A stretch of 64,000 bases of DNA from Ochrobactrum sp. CM-21-5 (GTDB taxonomy: Bacteria > Pseudomonadota > Alphaproteobacteria > Rhizobiales > Rhizobiaceae): positions 620,001-684,000 of the forward strand of contig NZ_JACLZJ010000001.1 of assembly GCF_014253075.1 (NCBI RefSeq), in the 5' to 3' direction. Under the pieces are notes generated by a model that was not told the origin of the DNA, did not search any database, and was given only the letters and a program-made list of their open reading frames with translations. The translations under genes were made by a program, and so were the position numbers. Below are positions 8,056-19,000 of the stretch, one piece after another. Within the stretch, counting starts at the first letter, position 1, and each line of letters begins with the position of its first letter.

Positions 8056-8643
8056 ATGAAGAAGATAACAATCCTGTCGACAGTGGCTTCGGCGCTTGTG
8101 GCGAGTCCAGCCTTTGCGCATATCAACCCTGCGGAACATGGCTCGTTTGCAGCAGGGTTTTCGCATCCCCTTTCGGGTGCTGACCATATTCTGGCAATGG
8201 TTGCAGTTGGTCTCTGGGCAGCGATGCTCGGCGGTCGCGCGCTTTTCACCGTTCCGGCAGCTTTCGTCGGTGTCATGCTGTTCGGTTTCGTTGCAGCGCT
8301 GACTGGCCTGCCCGTGCCGTTCGTAGAGCCGGTTATTCTGGCTTCGGTCGTCGTCCTTGGCTTGCTTGTTGCGCTTGCCCTGCCGGTTTCCCCGGTGGTC
8401 GGCGCGGTGATTGCCGGGTTTTTTGCCTTCTTCCATGGCCACGCCCATGGCGGTGAAATCGGTGGTGCGGCCTTCCTGTCCTACGGTGCTGGATTCGCCC
8501 TTGCGACCATTCTTCTCCATGCCGCAGGCATTGGCCTTGGTCTGGGTATCGGCGGTTTGCTGAATGGCCGGGCGGGACGCCTTGTCATGCGCGTTGCCGG
8601 CGGCGCAACCGCATTGGGCGGTTTGATGCTGATGGCTGGCTGA
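8056..8643 (+). CDS. ureJ: HupE/UreJ family nickel/cobalt permease
   Basis: A 195-residue membrane protein with a cleavable signal ([10 protein letters not shown]) and about six hydrophobic segments. The family's metal motif [16 protein letters not shown] is near residue 39, and a His-rich FHGHAHGG lies near 118-124. HupE/UreJ proteins mediate nickel (or cobalt) uptake across the inner membrane, here supplying urease. The gene ends 8 bases before ureB, so it is transcribed into the rest of the urease operon. Its position between ureA and ureB is odd: as I recall, the Brucella ure1 operon has ureD-A-B-C-E-F-G without it. Confidence 0.9.
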   Translation: MKKITILSTVASALVASPAFAHINPAEHGSFAAGFSHPLSGADHILAMVAVGLWAAMLGGRALFTVPAAFVGVMLFGFVAALTGLPVPFVEPVILASVVVLGLLVALALPVSPVVGAVIAGFFAFFHGHAHGGEIGGAAFLSYGAGFALATILLHAAGIGLGLGIGGLLNGRAGRLVMRVAGGATALGGLMLMAG

Positions 8644-8651
8644 GGTGCGCC

Positions 8652-8957
8652 ATGATTCCGGGACAAGTCATTACGCCTGAGGGCGATATCGAACTCAATC
8701 AGGGTCAGCCTACGGTTACGCTGAAGGTCGCCAATACTGGCGACCGCCCCATCCAGGTTGGCAGCCACTATCATTTCTACGAGGTGAATGCGGCGCTTTC
8801 ATTCGATCGGGAGAAAACACGCGGACTTAGGCTCGACATTGCCGCAGGAACCGCCGTTCGCTTCGAGCCGGGACAGGAGCGCGACGTGACGCTCATTCCC
8901 ATCGGCGGCAAGCGGGTGATCTACGGATTTCGCCAGATGGTCATGGGCAAGCTGTGA
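8652..8957 (+). CDS. ureB: Urease beta subunit UreB
   Basis: A 101-residue protein of normal length. Family landmarks are the N-terminal MIPGQVI and the GDIELNQG segment, [21 protein letters not shown] around residues 30-50, [15 protein letters not shown] near 66-80 and the VYGF-like [10 protein letters not shown] end. It forms the urease core with UreA and UreC. The gene starts 8 bases after ureJ and ends 21 bases before ureC. Confidence 0.97.
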   Translation: MIPGQVITPEGDIELNQGQPTVTLKVANTGDRPIQVGSHYHFYEVNAALSFDREKTRGLRLDIAAGTAVRFEPGQERDVTLIPIGGKRVIYGFRQMVMGKL

Positions 8958-8978
8958 GCAAGCGGACGGAGATATTTC

Positions 8979-10691
8979 ATGCCAGCTAGAATTAGCCGCG
9001 CGACTTACGCGCAAATGTTCGGGCCAACCACCGGTGACAAGGTGCGGCTCGCCGATACGGAACTGTTTATCGAAGTCGAACGCGACCTCACCACCTATGG
9101 CGAGGAAGTCAAGTTCGGCGGCGGCAAGGTGATCCGCGACGGTATGGGACAAAGCCAGCTTTCGCGTGCCGAAGGTGCGATGGATACGGTGATGACCAAT
9201 GCGCTGATCCTCGACCATACTGGAATTTACAAGGCCGATATTGGCTTGCGCGATGGTCGCATCGCCGCCATCGGCAAGGCGGGGAATCCCGATACGCAGT
9301 CGAATATATCGATCATCATCGGACCGGGTACGGAAATCATTGCCGCAGAAGGCAAGATCGTGACCGCTGGCGGCATCGATACGCATATCCATTTCATCTC
9401 GCCGCAACAGGTTGACGAAGCGCTTACGGCCGGCGTGACCTGCATGATGGGTGGCGGCACTGGACCGGCGCACGGTACGCTTGCGACCACCAGCACACCC
9501 GGTCCATGGCATATCGCGCGCACCATTCAGGCTTTCGACGGTCTGCCGATCAATATCGGTGTGTTCGGCAAGGGGTCCGCGACCCTGCCTGGCGCACTTG
9601 AGGAGATGATCCGGGCGGGCGCCTGCGCGATGAAGGTCCACGAGGACTGGGGCGCCACACCCGCAGCCATAGATAATTGCCTCACGGTCGCCGATCAGTT
9701 TGACGTGCAGGTGGCGCTTCATGCGGATACGCTGAACGAAGGCGGTTTCGTGGAAGACACGCTGGCCGCTTTCAAGGGCCGCACGATCCACTCCTTCCAC
9801 ACGGAAGGCGCTGGCGGCGGTCATGCGCCGGACCTCATCCGGATCTGCCAGTATCCCAACGTCTTGCCCGCTTCGACCAATCCGACGCGACCCTATACGG
9901 TCAACACGATTGCCGAGCATCTCGACATGCTGATGGTTTGCCATCACTTGTCGCCTTCCATTCCTGAAGACATCGCCTTTGCTGAAAGCCGTATCCGCAA
10001 GGAAACTATCGCCGCGGAAGATATCCTCCACGACATGGGTGCGTTTTCGATCATTTCTTCCGACAGCCAGGCCATGGGCCGCGTCGGTGAAATGGTAATC
10101 CGCTGCTGGCAGACCGCGGACAAGATGAAGCGCCAGCGCGGCAGCCTGCCCGAGGATGCGCCGGGCAATGACAACTACCGCGCCCGCCGCTATGTGGCGA
10201 AATATACGATCAATCCAGCTATCGCACATGGCATGGCGCATGAAATCGGTTCGGTCGAGGTCGGCAAACGCGCCGATCTGGTGATGTGGAACCCGGCCTT
10301 TTTCGGTGTGAAGCCGGACATGGTGCTGCTTGGCGGCTGGATCGTGATCGCACCGGTCGGTGACCCCAACGGCTCCATCCCCACGCCGCAGCCGATGCAT
10401 TTCCGTCCAATGTTCGGCTCCTTTGGCAAGGCGCGCACGAACACATCCATCACCTTCGTCTCGCAGGCGGCAATGGAGGAGGGATTGCGTGAGAAGATCG
10501 GTGTGGACAAGCAGATGGTTGCCGTTGCTAATACACGTGGTGGCATCGGCAAGCATTCAATGATCCTGAACAATGCCATGCCGCAGATGGAGGTGGATCC
10601 CGAAACCTATGAAGTGCGGGCCGATGGCGAGCTTCTCACCTGCGAACCGGTCGATGTTGTGCCGATGGCGCAGCGTTACTTCCTGTTCTAA
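8979..10691 (+). CDS. ureC: Urease alpha subunit UreC (catalytic)
   Basis: A 570-residue catalytic subunit with all nickel-site residues in place. These are His136 and His138 (GGIDTHIHF), the carbamylated Lys219 and His221 ([10 protein letters not shown]), His248 (ALHAD), His274 (HTEGAGGGH), the catalytic His322 ([12 protein letters not shown]) and Asp362 (SSDSQAMG). Numbering is two higher than in the Klebsiella enzyme. It hydrolyses urea to ammonia and carbamate in the cytoplasm. The gene appears intact and functional. Confidence 0.98.
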   Translation: MPARISRATYAQMFGPTTGDKVRLADTELFIEVERDLTTYGEEVKFGGGKVIRDGMGQSQLSRAEGAMDTVMTNALILDHTGIYKADIGLRDGRIAAIGKAGNPDTQSNISIIIGPGTEIIAAEGKIVTAGGIDTHIHFISPQQVDEALTAGVTCMMGGGTGPAHGTLATTSTPGPWHIARTIQAFDGLPINIGVFGKGSATLPGALEEMIRAGACAMKVHEDWGATPAAIDNCLTVADQFDVQVALHADTLNEGGFVEDTLAAFKGRTIHSFHTEGAGGGHAPDLIRICQYPNVLPASTNPTRPYTVNTIAEHLDMLMVCHHLSPSIPEDIAFAESRIRKETIAAEDILHDMGAFSIISSDSQAMGRVGEMVIRCWQTADKMKRQRGSLPEDAPGNDNYRARRYVAKYTINPAIAHGMAHEIGSVEVGKRADLVMWNPAFFGVKPDMVLLGGWIVIAPVGDPNGSIPTPQPMHFRPMFGSFGKARTNTSITFVSQAAMEEGLREKIGVDKQMVAVANTRGGIGKHSMILNNAMPQMEVDPETYEVRADGELLTCEPVDVVPMAQRYFLF

Positions 10692-10708
10692 ACTTGGAGG
10701 GTAATAAG

Positions 10709-11179
10709 ATGTTTCGGTCAACTGCCATTATTCGTGCAAATGAAGTGATTGACGCTGTTCCGGCAGGACATGCAGTGCTTGAGCGGGACGAGCGTCACTT
10801 GCGCCGCAAGGCGATCGTTCTGGAAGGAGGTGAGAAGATCCTTGCCGATTTTGCCGAACCGGTCGTGCTGGAGCATGGCGACCGGCTGGTGCTGGAGGAC
10901 GGTCGCGAGATTGAAATCCGCGCGGCAAGCGAAGCACTTTATGAAATCCGCGGGCGCGATCAGCTGCACATCGCTGAACTCGCCTGGCATATCGGCAACC
11001 GGCATCTGGCCGCGCAGATCGAGACCGACCGCATCTTCATTCTGCGCGACCATGTCATCAAAGGGATGCTCGAAGGGCTGGGCGCAACAGTTACCGATGT
11101 CGTCGCGATTTTCAGCCCCTTGCGCGGAGCCTATTCAGGTGGACATGACCATGATGATGACCACCACCATCACCACTGA
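10709..11179 (+). CDS. ureE: Urease nickel metallochaperone UreE
   Basis: A 156-residue protein. The start at 10709 (MFRSTAII) has a GGAGG ribosome site 11 bases upstream. The N-terminal half is the peptide-binding domain ([19 protein letters not shown]). The C-terminal half carries the metal-binding domain, with the conserved [13 protein letters not shown] and the dimer-bridging His in [10 protein letters not shown]. It ends in a His/Asp-rich nickel-binding tail, [11 protein letters not shown]. The tail codons overlap the first codons of ureF in another frame. Confidence 0.95.
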   Translation: MFRSTAIIRANEVIDAVPAGHAVLERDERHLRRKAIVLEGGEKILADFAEPVVLEHGDRLVLEDGREIEIRAASEALYEIRGRDQLHIAELAWHIGNRHLAAQIETDRIFILRDHVIKGMLEGLGATVTDVVAIFSPLRGAYSGGHDHDDDHHHHH

Positions 11180-11837
11180 TTCCAATACTGCCTTGTTGCG
11201 GTTGATGGCGTGGCTATCGCCGGTTTTCCCTGTCGGATCGTTCAGTTATAGCCATGGGCTGGAGCGCGCGGTCCACGACGGGTTCGTCACGGATGCGGCC
11301 AGTCTGAAAGATTGGTTGCAGTGGCTGGTGACACAAGGCTCAGGCTGGAACGATGCCGTGCTGCTGGCCGAAAGCTGGCGGCAGGCGGGATCGGGCAGCG
11401 ATCTTGCACAGGTGGCGGAACTGGCGGAAGCGCTGGCCGGTTCACAGGAACGTCACATGGAAACGATGTTGCAGGGCAGTGCTTTTCTTTCAGCCGCTAG
11501 AAGCTGGCCAAACGAGGTTTTTGACAGGTTGCCCTTGCAATGTGCCTATCCGGTTGCGGCTGGCGCCGTTGCTGGCGCGCACGGTGTTCCGCTTGCCGCA
11601 GCGCTTGCGGCCTTCCTGCAGGCCTTCTGCATCAATCTTCTGCAGGCGTCGATCCGTCTCTCGGTGACAGGGCAGAAGGGGGTGACGGCGACTATGGCGG
11701 CGCTTGAGGCGGTGCTGGCAGAAACGGCGGCCCGTGCCGCGCAATCCAGTCTTGATGATCTGGGCACGGCGACGTTCATCGCCGAAATTACAGCCATGAA
11801 ACATGAAACACAGCATTCGAGGCTTTTTCGCTCATGA
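11145..11837 (+). CDS. ureF: Urease accessory protein UreF
   Basis: A 230-residue protein. The start at 11145 is chosen because AGGTGG lies 2-7 bases upstream and the alternative upstream frame is UreE read out of frame. Family landmarks are [17 protein letters not shown] near residues 20-35, the [15 protein letters not shown] region near 55-70, [16 protein letters not shown] near 130 and the [16 protein letters not shown] end. UreF links UreD to UreG and gates GTP hydrolysis during nickel insertion. It overlaps ureE by 35 bases and ureG by 4. Confidence 0.95.
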   Translation: MTMMMTTTITTDSNTALLRLMAWLSPVFPVGSFSYSHGLERAVHDGFVTDAASLKDWLQWLVTQGSGWNDAVLLAESWRQAGSGSDLAQVAELAEALAGSQERHMETMLQGSAFLSAARSWPNEVFDRLPLQCAYPVAAGAVAGAHGVPLAAALAAFLQAFCINLLQASIRLSVTGQKGVTATMAALEAVLAETAARAAQSSLDDLGTATFIAEITAMKHETQHSRLFRS

Positions 11838-12490
11838 CACAGAAAAACGAACACCAGGAAAACAGCCACCGGACACACGGGCCTTTGCGCGTTGGCATTG
11901 GCGGGCCTGTAGGCTCCGGTAAAACCACGCTCACTGAAAAGCTCTGCAAGGCCATGCGTGGAAAATATTCGGTCGCGGTCATCACCAACGACATCTACAC
12001 CCGTGAGGATGCGCTGATTCTGGCGCGTCATCAGGCGCTGTCCGAAGATCGGATCATGGGTGTGGAAACGGGTGGCTGCCCGCATACAGCCATTCGCGAA
12101 GACGCATCGATCAATCTTCAGGCAATTGCCGAAATGACGCGGCGCTTTCCCGATCTCGATGTCATTTTCATCGAGTCCGGCGGCGACAATCTCGCGGCAA
12201 CATTTTCGCCGGACCTTGCCGATCTGACGCTTTATGTGATTTCGGTTTGTCAGGGCGAGGAAATTCCGCGCAAGGGCGGTCCCGGCATCACGCGGTCGGA
12301 TTATCTGGTTATCAACAAGAGCGACCTTGCGCCTTATGTACATGTCGATCTGGAGACGATGGAAAGCGATGCTGCCCGCATGCGCGGCAAGCGTCCCTTC
12401 GGCTTCACCGATCTGCATCGCGGCAAGGGTGTGCAGGATGTGATCGATTTTATTGTCGAGAATGGCGGCCTCGAACCGCGCGACCTCTGA
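11834..12490 (+). CDS. ureG: Urease accessory GTPase UreG
   Basis: A 218-residue SIMIBI-class GTPase. The P-loop [10 protein letters not shown] is near residues 24-33, NDIYTREDA near 54, the metal-binding Cys-Pro-His of [11 protein letters not shown] near 78, the [13 protein letters not shown] segment near 116 and the guanine-specificity NKSDL near 159. It is the nickel-loading GTPase of the UreDFG complex. Its ATGA start overlaps the ureF stop, and it is the last gene of the cluster; no clear terminator follows within 100 bases. Confidence 0.97.
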   Translation: MTQKNEHQENSHRTHGPLRVGIGGPVGSGKTTLTEKLCKAMRGKYSVAVITNDIYTREDALILARHQALSEDRIMGVETGGCPHTAIREDASINLQAIAEMTRRFPDLDVIFIESGGDNLAATFSPDLADLTLYVISVCQGEEIPRKGGPGITRSDYLVINKSDLAPYVHVDLETMESDAARMRGKRPFGFTDLHRGKGVQDVIDFIVENGGLEPRDL

Positions 12491-12717
12491 CGTTTCGGCC
12501 AGAATCAGAAACGCTTGATCGGCTTGTTTACAAAGAGGACCGGGAGCGCTGAAGGTGCGAATCGCAACGATCCGACGGGATTATGGCCGCATGGTGCACG
12601 CTCCGCTCGGTTCTTGAATGGAATCGCTGCATGCTTCCATGAAAGCGCTCCGCGCCCGCGCTTTCATGACCCATCAGTCATTCAGCTTTTCACGCTATAA
12701 TCATAATGAAGGAAAAA

Positions 12718-12794
12718 TGGCGCACCCGAAAGGATTCGAACCTCTGACCCCCAGATTCGTAGTCTGGTGCTCTATCCAGCTGAGCTACGGGTGC
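12718..12794 (-). tRNA. tRNA-Arg (anticodon ACG)
   Basis: The minus strand folds into a complete 77-nt cloverleaf. The acceptor stem is GCACCCG with CGGGTGC, discriminator G and an encoded CCA. The D-arm contains AGCTCAGCTGGATAGAGC, the anticodon stem CCAGA/TCTGG has loop CTACGAA (anticodon ACG, presumably edited to ICG), and the T-arm contains GGTTCGAATCC. A TTTTTCC run follows the 3' end. Confidence 0.97.
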
Positions 12795-13012
12795 TTGCCT
12801 TGTTGCCGCTCTCGCTGCGGCGATGGGCGGTTGATAATCGGACAGATCACTAAATGCAAGCGTCTTCTTAGAAAAAAATGTGGTTCTGTGAAGATTTCTT
12901 GTCAGCTTCTGGTTTTTGAGGATTTTGATCCACAGCCGTCAGGCATCTTTCGGTTACTTGGGGCTTTTGCAGCTGACCGGGTTCATTGAGCGACGGCAAT
13001 AATGCGATAAGC

Positions 13013-14569
13013 CTAAGCGCTTTCTGCCTCGCGCCAGTTGCTTTGTCCTTCGTTCCAACCGGGTAAATCAGGCAGGCGAATCTCGAAATGAGCGCCAATG
13101 GGGCGATCTTCCCGCAATTCGATGTCGCCGCCATGCGCTCGAATGATTTCCTGTGCGATTGCAAGGCCAAGACCCGTACCGTCGCTGCGCGTGGAACCCT
13201 TGAACGCAGTGAACAGATTATCACGCGCCTTTTGCGGTAGGCCGGGACCTGTATCCTCGACGCCGATGATTGCGGTGGTCCCGATCCGCCCGGCGGAAAG
13301 GGTAAGCCTTTTCACTGTTGCCGCGTCACCCGTCTGGTCGCGCTCCATCGCCTGGACCGAATTACGGCAAAGATTGCTGAGCACGCGGAAGAGCTGCTCC
13401 GAGTCGACATTCAGCTCGAAGTCCTTGGGAACCATATTATCGAACTCTATCCCGCTGTCCGCACTCAGATTGAGCGTTTCCCGCACGTCGGTAACGATTG
13501 CATATAACAACACACGGCGCGGTTTGGGTGGTGCTTCCTGCGAGCGCCCGTAGGCAATCACGCTTTCCGAATAGTTGATTGCCCGGCTGAGCGTGCGAAT
13601 GAGTTTCGGCGCGAAGCGCTGCACCATCGGATCGTTGGTGTCGGCCAGCCGGTCCGACATCAGTTGCGCCGATGCGAGGATGTTGCGCATGTCGTGATTG
13701 ATCTTGGATACGGCGAGTCCCAGATCGGCGAGATGCTTCTGTTCTTTGAGGGTGCGCTGCAGGTCGCTCTGGATGTGGGCGATCTGGCGCTGGGCAATTC
13801 CGAATTCGTCCTTGCGATTCTCCGGTACGAGAATCTGGGCGGGATTATCCGGGTTCGATGCAAAGTCGATCATGTTGCGGTGCATGATACGTACCGGCCG
13901 CAACAGCATTTCGTGAATGATGAGATAGACGAGGCTGGCTGCGATCACCGAAATAATGAGCGAAATGAAGGCGACATTGCGCGCGTAAACCAGCATGGCA
14001 TGCCTGAGCGGCGCATCGGAAGTCACGATTTCGATAATCCGTCCCGGCGTGCTGGAGACGGGTACCGAGCCGTAAATGCGAAGCGTCCGGTCGCCACCGT
14101 CGAAGAGCGTGCTGAACGCGTCCCATATGGCGCCAGCCTCGCTGATATTGTCGAGATCGATCACCTGATCGACTTTGCCCGGCATCTCGGTCATTGCGAG
14201 CAGGCGGGAGGCTCCCGATTCGCGCAGGGCAATGGCCTTGGTGCCGGTCGCGAGGAGCACCTTGTCCTGGATGGCGCGCGGCACGTCCATGTTGCCGCTG
14301 GATGCAAGCACCTCACTCACGGCGCCAACCGTGTCGAGTCGGGAGTTCATCCAGCGCACGCGCATATTGGCTATGGAGGGCACGAAAATCAGAATTTCAG
14401 CCACAAGCACTGCAAGTGCAATCAGCAGAAGCAGTTTGCTGGATAGGCGGTTGCGCCAGCGCAGGCGTGCAAATTGCACAGGCGACGTTCTGTCGTCTGC
14501 ACCGGCGGTATGCGGAACGACTTGCGTCGGGTTCCCGCCCGCATCTGAGTTTTTTTCAACAGCCGCCAT
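13013..14569 (-). CDS. Membrane-bound sensor histidine kinase
   Basis: A 518-residue protein. It has a cytoplasmic N-terminus rich in Ser/Pro, a first membrane segment near residues 45-65 (KLLLLIALAVLVAEILIF), a periplasmic sensor region of about 130 residues, and a second segment near 195-215 (VAFISLIISVIAASLVYLI). A HAMP-like linker (MLLRPVRIMHRNMIDF) and a dimerisation helix with phospho-His in KINHDMRNI near 298 follow. The ATPase domain has its N box at LSNLCRNSVQAME, G1 at VEDTGPGLP and G2 at GTGLGLAIA. The H-box is not the common SHELRTPL. No response regulator gene adjoins it, so its partner is unknown. Confidence 0.9.
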   Translation of the reverse strand: MAAVEKNSDAGGNPTQVVPHTAGADDRTSPVQFARLRWRNRLSSKLLLLIALAVLVAEILIFVPSIANMRVRWMNSRLDTVGAVSEVLASSGNMDVPRAIQDKVLLATGTKAIALRESGASRLLAMTEMPGKVDQVIDLDNISEAGAIWDAFSTLFDGGDRTLRIYGSVPVSSTPGRIIEIVTSDAPLRHAMLVYARNVAFISLIISVIAASLVYLIIHEMLLRPVRIMHRNMIDFASNPDNPAQILVPENRKDEFGIAQRQIAHIQSDLQRTLKEQKHLADLGLAVSKINHDMRNILASAQLMSDRLADTNDPMVQRFAPKLIRTLSRAINYSESVIAYGRSQEAPPKPRRVLLYAIVTDVRETLNLSADSGIEFDNMVPKDFELNVDSEQLFRVLSNLCRNSVQAMERDQTGDAATVKRLTLSAGRIGTTAIIGVEDTGPGLPQKARDNLFTAFKGSTRSDGTGLGLAIAQEIIRAHGGDIELREDRPIGAHFEIRLPDLPGWNEGQSNWREAESA

Positions 14570-14970
14570 TACCTGATTCCAAATCGGACGGCGTTATAGC
14601 CACCTGCTATCCAGCGCGTCCGGCATGTGCTGAGACTGCAATAAACGTAGCTCCGTATATATGGCCGCGCTGGATAATTCCAACAGCCTTTGATTTCTAC
14701 GGTTAAGACACACTCGATTGCGCATGGGCGGCCGCATTACCGAAATTTAACTCGACGTTCCGAAACGGTGTATGCAAAATCACGGGCGAAATAGTGTATG
14801 TTGCCCGGAAGGTTGCGTGATTTGCGCCATATCAAGGCAATCATCATTTTGAAAACATTTTCTGGCATGTTCCGCGCCCAGTACCGATAGGCCGTGCCTA
14901 ATAGGAATGAATTGGTTTAGAAAACGAGGCCTGTCAGGGGTGACAGGACAGTCCTTGTCCGGAGAGTTGA
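14570..14970. other. Divergent intergenic region with twin hairpins ahead of the RND pump
   Basis: The 401-base gap between the kinase gene and the RND adaptor gene has no credible gene. It contains CCTGTCA-GGGG-TGACAGG (14930-14947) followed at once by GGACA-GTCCT-TGTCC, then the GGAGAG ribosome site of the adaptor gene. The hairpins lie in the presumed 5' leader of the efflux mRNA and could be an operator or translational control element. Confidence 0.4.
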
Positions 14971-16098
14971 ATGAAATCCTGGAAGCAGATCGCCTTGTGC
15001 CTGCTCATCGTTCTGGTCGCCGGGGGCGGCTGGTATGTCTACAAGAACAAGAATGGAACGGCTGAGACGGCTGCAACTACGGGCGAAGCTCCCGGGCACC
15101 AGCTATCGGGACGGGCTGCGCCTTTGGTGGTCGTGGAACCGGCGGGCGAAGAGACGATCAACAACAAGTTGACGGCGATCGGCTCGGCGCGGGCGCTAAG
15201 TACGGTTTCCGTCACGCCTTATTCAAGCGGCTACATGACGAAGCTGTTTGTGAAAGCGGGGGATACCGTCAAAGCGGGCGATCCGATTGCTGAGCTTGAT
15301 TTCGACACGGAAACGATTGCGGTCGCAAAAGCGCAGACCGCGCTTAAAGACGCGGAGACCACCCGCCAGCGCATCGCGCGCCTGAGGGCGACGAACACCG
15401 TCACGGAGGTCCAGGCCGTCGAGGCGGAACTTGCGGTTGCCAATGCCCGTCTTGCGCTTCAGGATGCGCAGCTGGCACTTGGCCGGCGCACGGTTCGCGC
15501 GCCCATTTCCGGTATTGTCGGCATACTGCCCGTCAATGCAGGCAACTATGTCACGGCGCAAACGTCGATTGCGCGTATTGACGACCGGTCAAAAGTGTTG
15601 ATCGACATATGGGTGCCGGAACGCTTTGCGCCGCAGATCAAGGTGGGCCAGCCTTTGACGGCGGAATCGACCGCTTTCCCGGGGGAAACCTACAAGGGTG
15701 AGATCAATGCCGTCGATAACATGCTCGATGAGGCGAGCCGCACCTTGCATGTGAGGGCGGAAGTCGAGAACCTGCAGGACCGGCTGCGTGCCGGCATGTC
15801 TTTCTCCGTGACGATTCTTTTTCCTGGAAACCGCTATCCCTCGGTCGATCCGCTGGCCATCCAGTGGGGCGCGGACGGGTCCTACGTCTGGCGTATCGAG
15901 GACAGCGTTGCGAAGAAGATCGCAGCCCGCATCGTCCAGCGCAACTCCACGAGCATTCTGATCGACGGTCCTGTGAAGCAGGGCGACATGATCGTTACGC
16001 AGGGCGTACAGACTGTTCGTGACGATGCGCCGGTGCGTGTGAAGGATGAACAGGGCACCGCTCTGGCCGACCCCGCCGCCAAGCGCGTCGCAGGGTGA
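14971..16098 (+). CDS. RND efflux periplasmic adaptor subunit (membrane fusion protein)
   Basis: A 375-residue HlyD/AcrA-type protein. It has an N-terminal membrane anchor (residues 5-24, no lipobox), a split lipoyl domain (GYMTKLFVKAGDTVKAGDPIAELD near 88-112 and RTVRAPISGIVG near 172), a short coiled-coil hairpin between (KAQTALKDAETTRQRIARLRA), and beta-barrel and membrane-proximal domains. It connects the inner-membrane pump to an outer-membrane TolC-like channel, not encoded here. Its stop overlaps the next gene's start region, so the two are co-translated. Confidence 0.93.
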   Translation: MKSWKQIALCLLIVLVAGGGWYVYKNKNGTAETAATTGEAPGHQLSGRAAPLVVVEPAGEETINNKLTAIGSARALSTVSVTPYSSGYMTKLFVKAGDTVKAGDPIAELDFDTETIAVAKAQTALKDAETTRQRIARLRATNTVTEVQAVEAELAVANARLALQDAQLALGRRTVRAPISGIVGILPVNAGNYVTAQTSIARIDDRSKVLIDIWVPERFAPQIKVGQPLTAESTAFPGETYKGEINAVDNMLDEASRTLHVRAEVENLQDRLRAGMSFSVTILFPGNRYPSVDPLAIQWGADGSYVWRIEDSVAKKIAARIVQRNSTSILIDGPVKQGDMIVTQGVQTVRDDAPVRVKDEQGTALADPAAKRVAG

Positions 16099-19000
16099 AG
16101 GGGCAGGGCGTGAACAATCAAAACTCCCCATCCGGCAATATCGGCGGTTCTACGGCACTGTTCATCCGCCGCCCGGTTTTCGCGTTCGTCATCAATGTTC
16201 TGATCATCGTTGCCGGTCTTGCTGCCTTCGGCGGTGTCGATATCCGTGAGTTGCCCGATGTTGACCGGCCCGTGGTGACGATCAGCACGGATTTCAGCGG
16301 CGCATCCGCCGAAACCATCGACCGTCAGCTCACCCAGGTTCTCGAAAACGCTGTGGCGCGTGTCTCGGGCGTGAAGTCGATCTCATCGACGTCGTCATTT
16401 GAGCGAAGCCGCGTGACGGTTGAATTCAACGACGGTGTCGATCTCAATGTTGCCGCAGCCGACATGCGCGACGCCATTTCCCGCGTCACCAACAATCTGC
16501 CGGACGAAGCCGATCCGTCCCGGATCATCAAGGCGGATGCGAACGCCGATCCGGTGATGCGTCTGGCGGTCACATCCGACACCATGTCGGTCGATGACAT
16601 GACGGTCCTTGTCGAGGACCAGATTGAGGACGTGCTCTCCGCCGTGCCGGGCGTCGCGGACGTGCAGATCAACGGTGATCGCGACAAGATTTTCCGCATC
16701 GACATCAATCAGGCGCGCCTGGCCAGTTACGGGTTGACCATCGCCGACATCTCGAACGCACTGGCGTCTATGGGGCTCGATGCGCCGGCCGGTTCATTGC
16801 GCAGCTCCGATCAGTCCATCGTCGTTCGCGCCACCGCCAATCTCGAAAAGCCCGAAGATTTTGAGAATGTCTTCATCAAGGGCCATACACAGATCCGCGA
16901 CGTCGCGACTGTGACGCTTGGGCCGGACATCGAAAGCTCGGCGGTTCGCTCGAACGGCAAGACAGCCATTGGCCTTGGCATCGTCAGGCAGGCGCAGTCG
17001 AATACGCTCGATATTTCGGAGGGTGTCCGCGCGGCTGTCGCCAATCTGCAGGAAACCCTGCCGCCGGGCGTCAGCATTGCCGTGACGAGCGATGACGCCA
17101 ATTTTATCAATGGCGCCATCCATGAGGTGGAGATTGCGCTGATCGCTTCCGTCGTGATCGTCGTCCTGATTATTTTCATGTTCCTGTGGGACTGGCGGGC
17201 GACGCTCATTCCGGCGCTGTCCATGCCGGTTGCGCTTATCGGTACGATTGCGGCCATCTATCTGGTCGGTTTTTCGGTCAATATCCTGACGCTGCTGGCG
17301 CTGGTTCTGGCCACCGGGCTCGTGGTCGATGATGCTATCGTGGTGCTCGAAAACGTTGTCCGCCGCCGCAATCAGGGCATGGGGCCGCGGGCCGCCGCCG
17401 TTCTCGGCACACAGGAAGTTTTCTTCGCCGTCATCGCCACAACCCTGACGCTTGCTGCGGTATTCGTGCCCATTTCCTTCCTGCCCGGGCAGGCGGGCGG
17501 CCTGTTCCGTGAGTTCGGCTTCGTGCTTGCGATTGCAGTCCTGTTGTCATCTGTGGTGGCTCTGACATTGTGCCCGATGCTGGCGTCGCGCTTTCTCAAG
17601 GAAGGTAATGGATCGGTGGAGGACCACGGTCACGGCCCGTTGTTTCTGCGTCGCATCGGGGGAGGGCTTGCGAGTTTCTATCGCACGAGCCTGCGTCTCT
17701 GCCTTTCCGCACCATTCGTGGTTGTGCTTGTGGCGCTGCTTTTCGCGGGCGTCTCCTATGTCGGCTATGGCATGATCCGGCAGGAACTGACACCGTCGGA
17801 AGACCGTGCAGTGGCACTTTTGCGCATTAATGGCCCGCAGGGTATCAGCGTCGAGTTCCTCCAGTCGCAGCTCGACAAGATCGAGGTGGCGATCCAGCCG
17901 CTGCGTGATAACGGTGAAATTACAACCACCTACGCAATTGCAGGATCGGGCGGCTCGTCGAACAATGGTTTCGTCGTGCTGACGCTGGCACCCTGGAAAG
18001 AGCGCCATCGCAGCCAGCAGGAAATCATGGCAGACATCACGCGACGGACAAGCGGCGTAACGGGTGTTCGTATTTTCAGCATACAGCCAAACAGCCTTGG
18101 CATTCGCGGTGCGGGTAACGGTCTGCAATTCGCAATCATCGGCAGCGATTATGCCAAGCTTCAGCCTGCCGCGCAGGCCGTGGTGGCCGCGTTGGAAAAA
18201 GACCCGCGCTTCGTGCAGCCGCGCCTGTCGGTCGAGCCGACGCAGCCGCAGCTTTCCGTTGAAATCAACCGCGAGCGTGCGTCTGATCTCGGCATTGATA
18301 TTACTGGCCTTGCCAATGCGGTTCAGTCGGTCCTCGACGGGCGCAAGATCGGCTCTGTTTATGTGGGCGACCGCAGCTTCGACGTGAAGCTTGTTTCGAC
18401 CACCAATCCGATCAATGACCCGACCGATCTGGAAAATATCTTCCTGAAGACGACGGACGGGCGTTACGTTCCTATGTCGTCCATTGCCACGGTTGTGGAA
18501 AAAGCGGTTCCGCCGCAGCTCAATCGTGAAACCCGTCAGCGTTCGGTCTCGATAACCACTGGCCTTCGCGACGATTTCGCACTGGGCAACGCCTATGCGG
18601 CGGCACAGGAAATCGCGGCTCCCCTCTTGCCGCCCGGCAGCCACATCATCCCGCTTGCAGAAGCAACGACGCTGAGCGAAACCTCCAGTGGCCTTGCCAT
18701 GGTGTTCGGTTTCGCCATCATTATCATTCTTCTGGTGCTGGCGGCACAGTTTGAGAGCTTCATCAGCGCGCTGATCGTCATGGCGACCGTTCCGCTGGGG
18801 CTTGGATGTGCGGTATTCGCAATGCTGCTCACCGGAACCAGCCTCAACGTCTATAGCCAGATCGGCCTGGTGCTGCTTGTCGGCATCATGGCCAAGAACG
18901 GCATTCTGATCGTGGAGTTCGCCGATCAGCTGCGTGACAGGGGCCTCAGCGTGCGCGAAGCAATCGAGGAAGCCTCCAACATCCGCCTGCGTCCGGTCTG

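Noticed and set aside
8799-10556. Long minus-strand open frame antisense to ureC
   Set aside because: Its composition (Arg/His/Asp-rich, no family match) is the usual mirror of a high-GC coding sequence; ureC on the other strand is complete with all catalytic residues.
12618-12989. Open frame running across the tRNA-Arg gene on the opposite strand
   Set aside because: The peptide containing KGFEPLTPRF is the well-known mistranslation of an antisense tRNA (T-arm and anticodon arm); not a gene.
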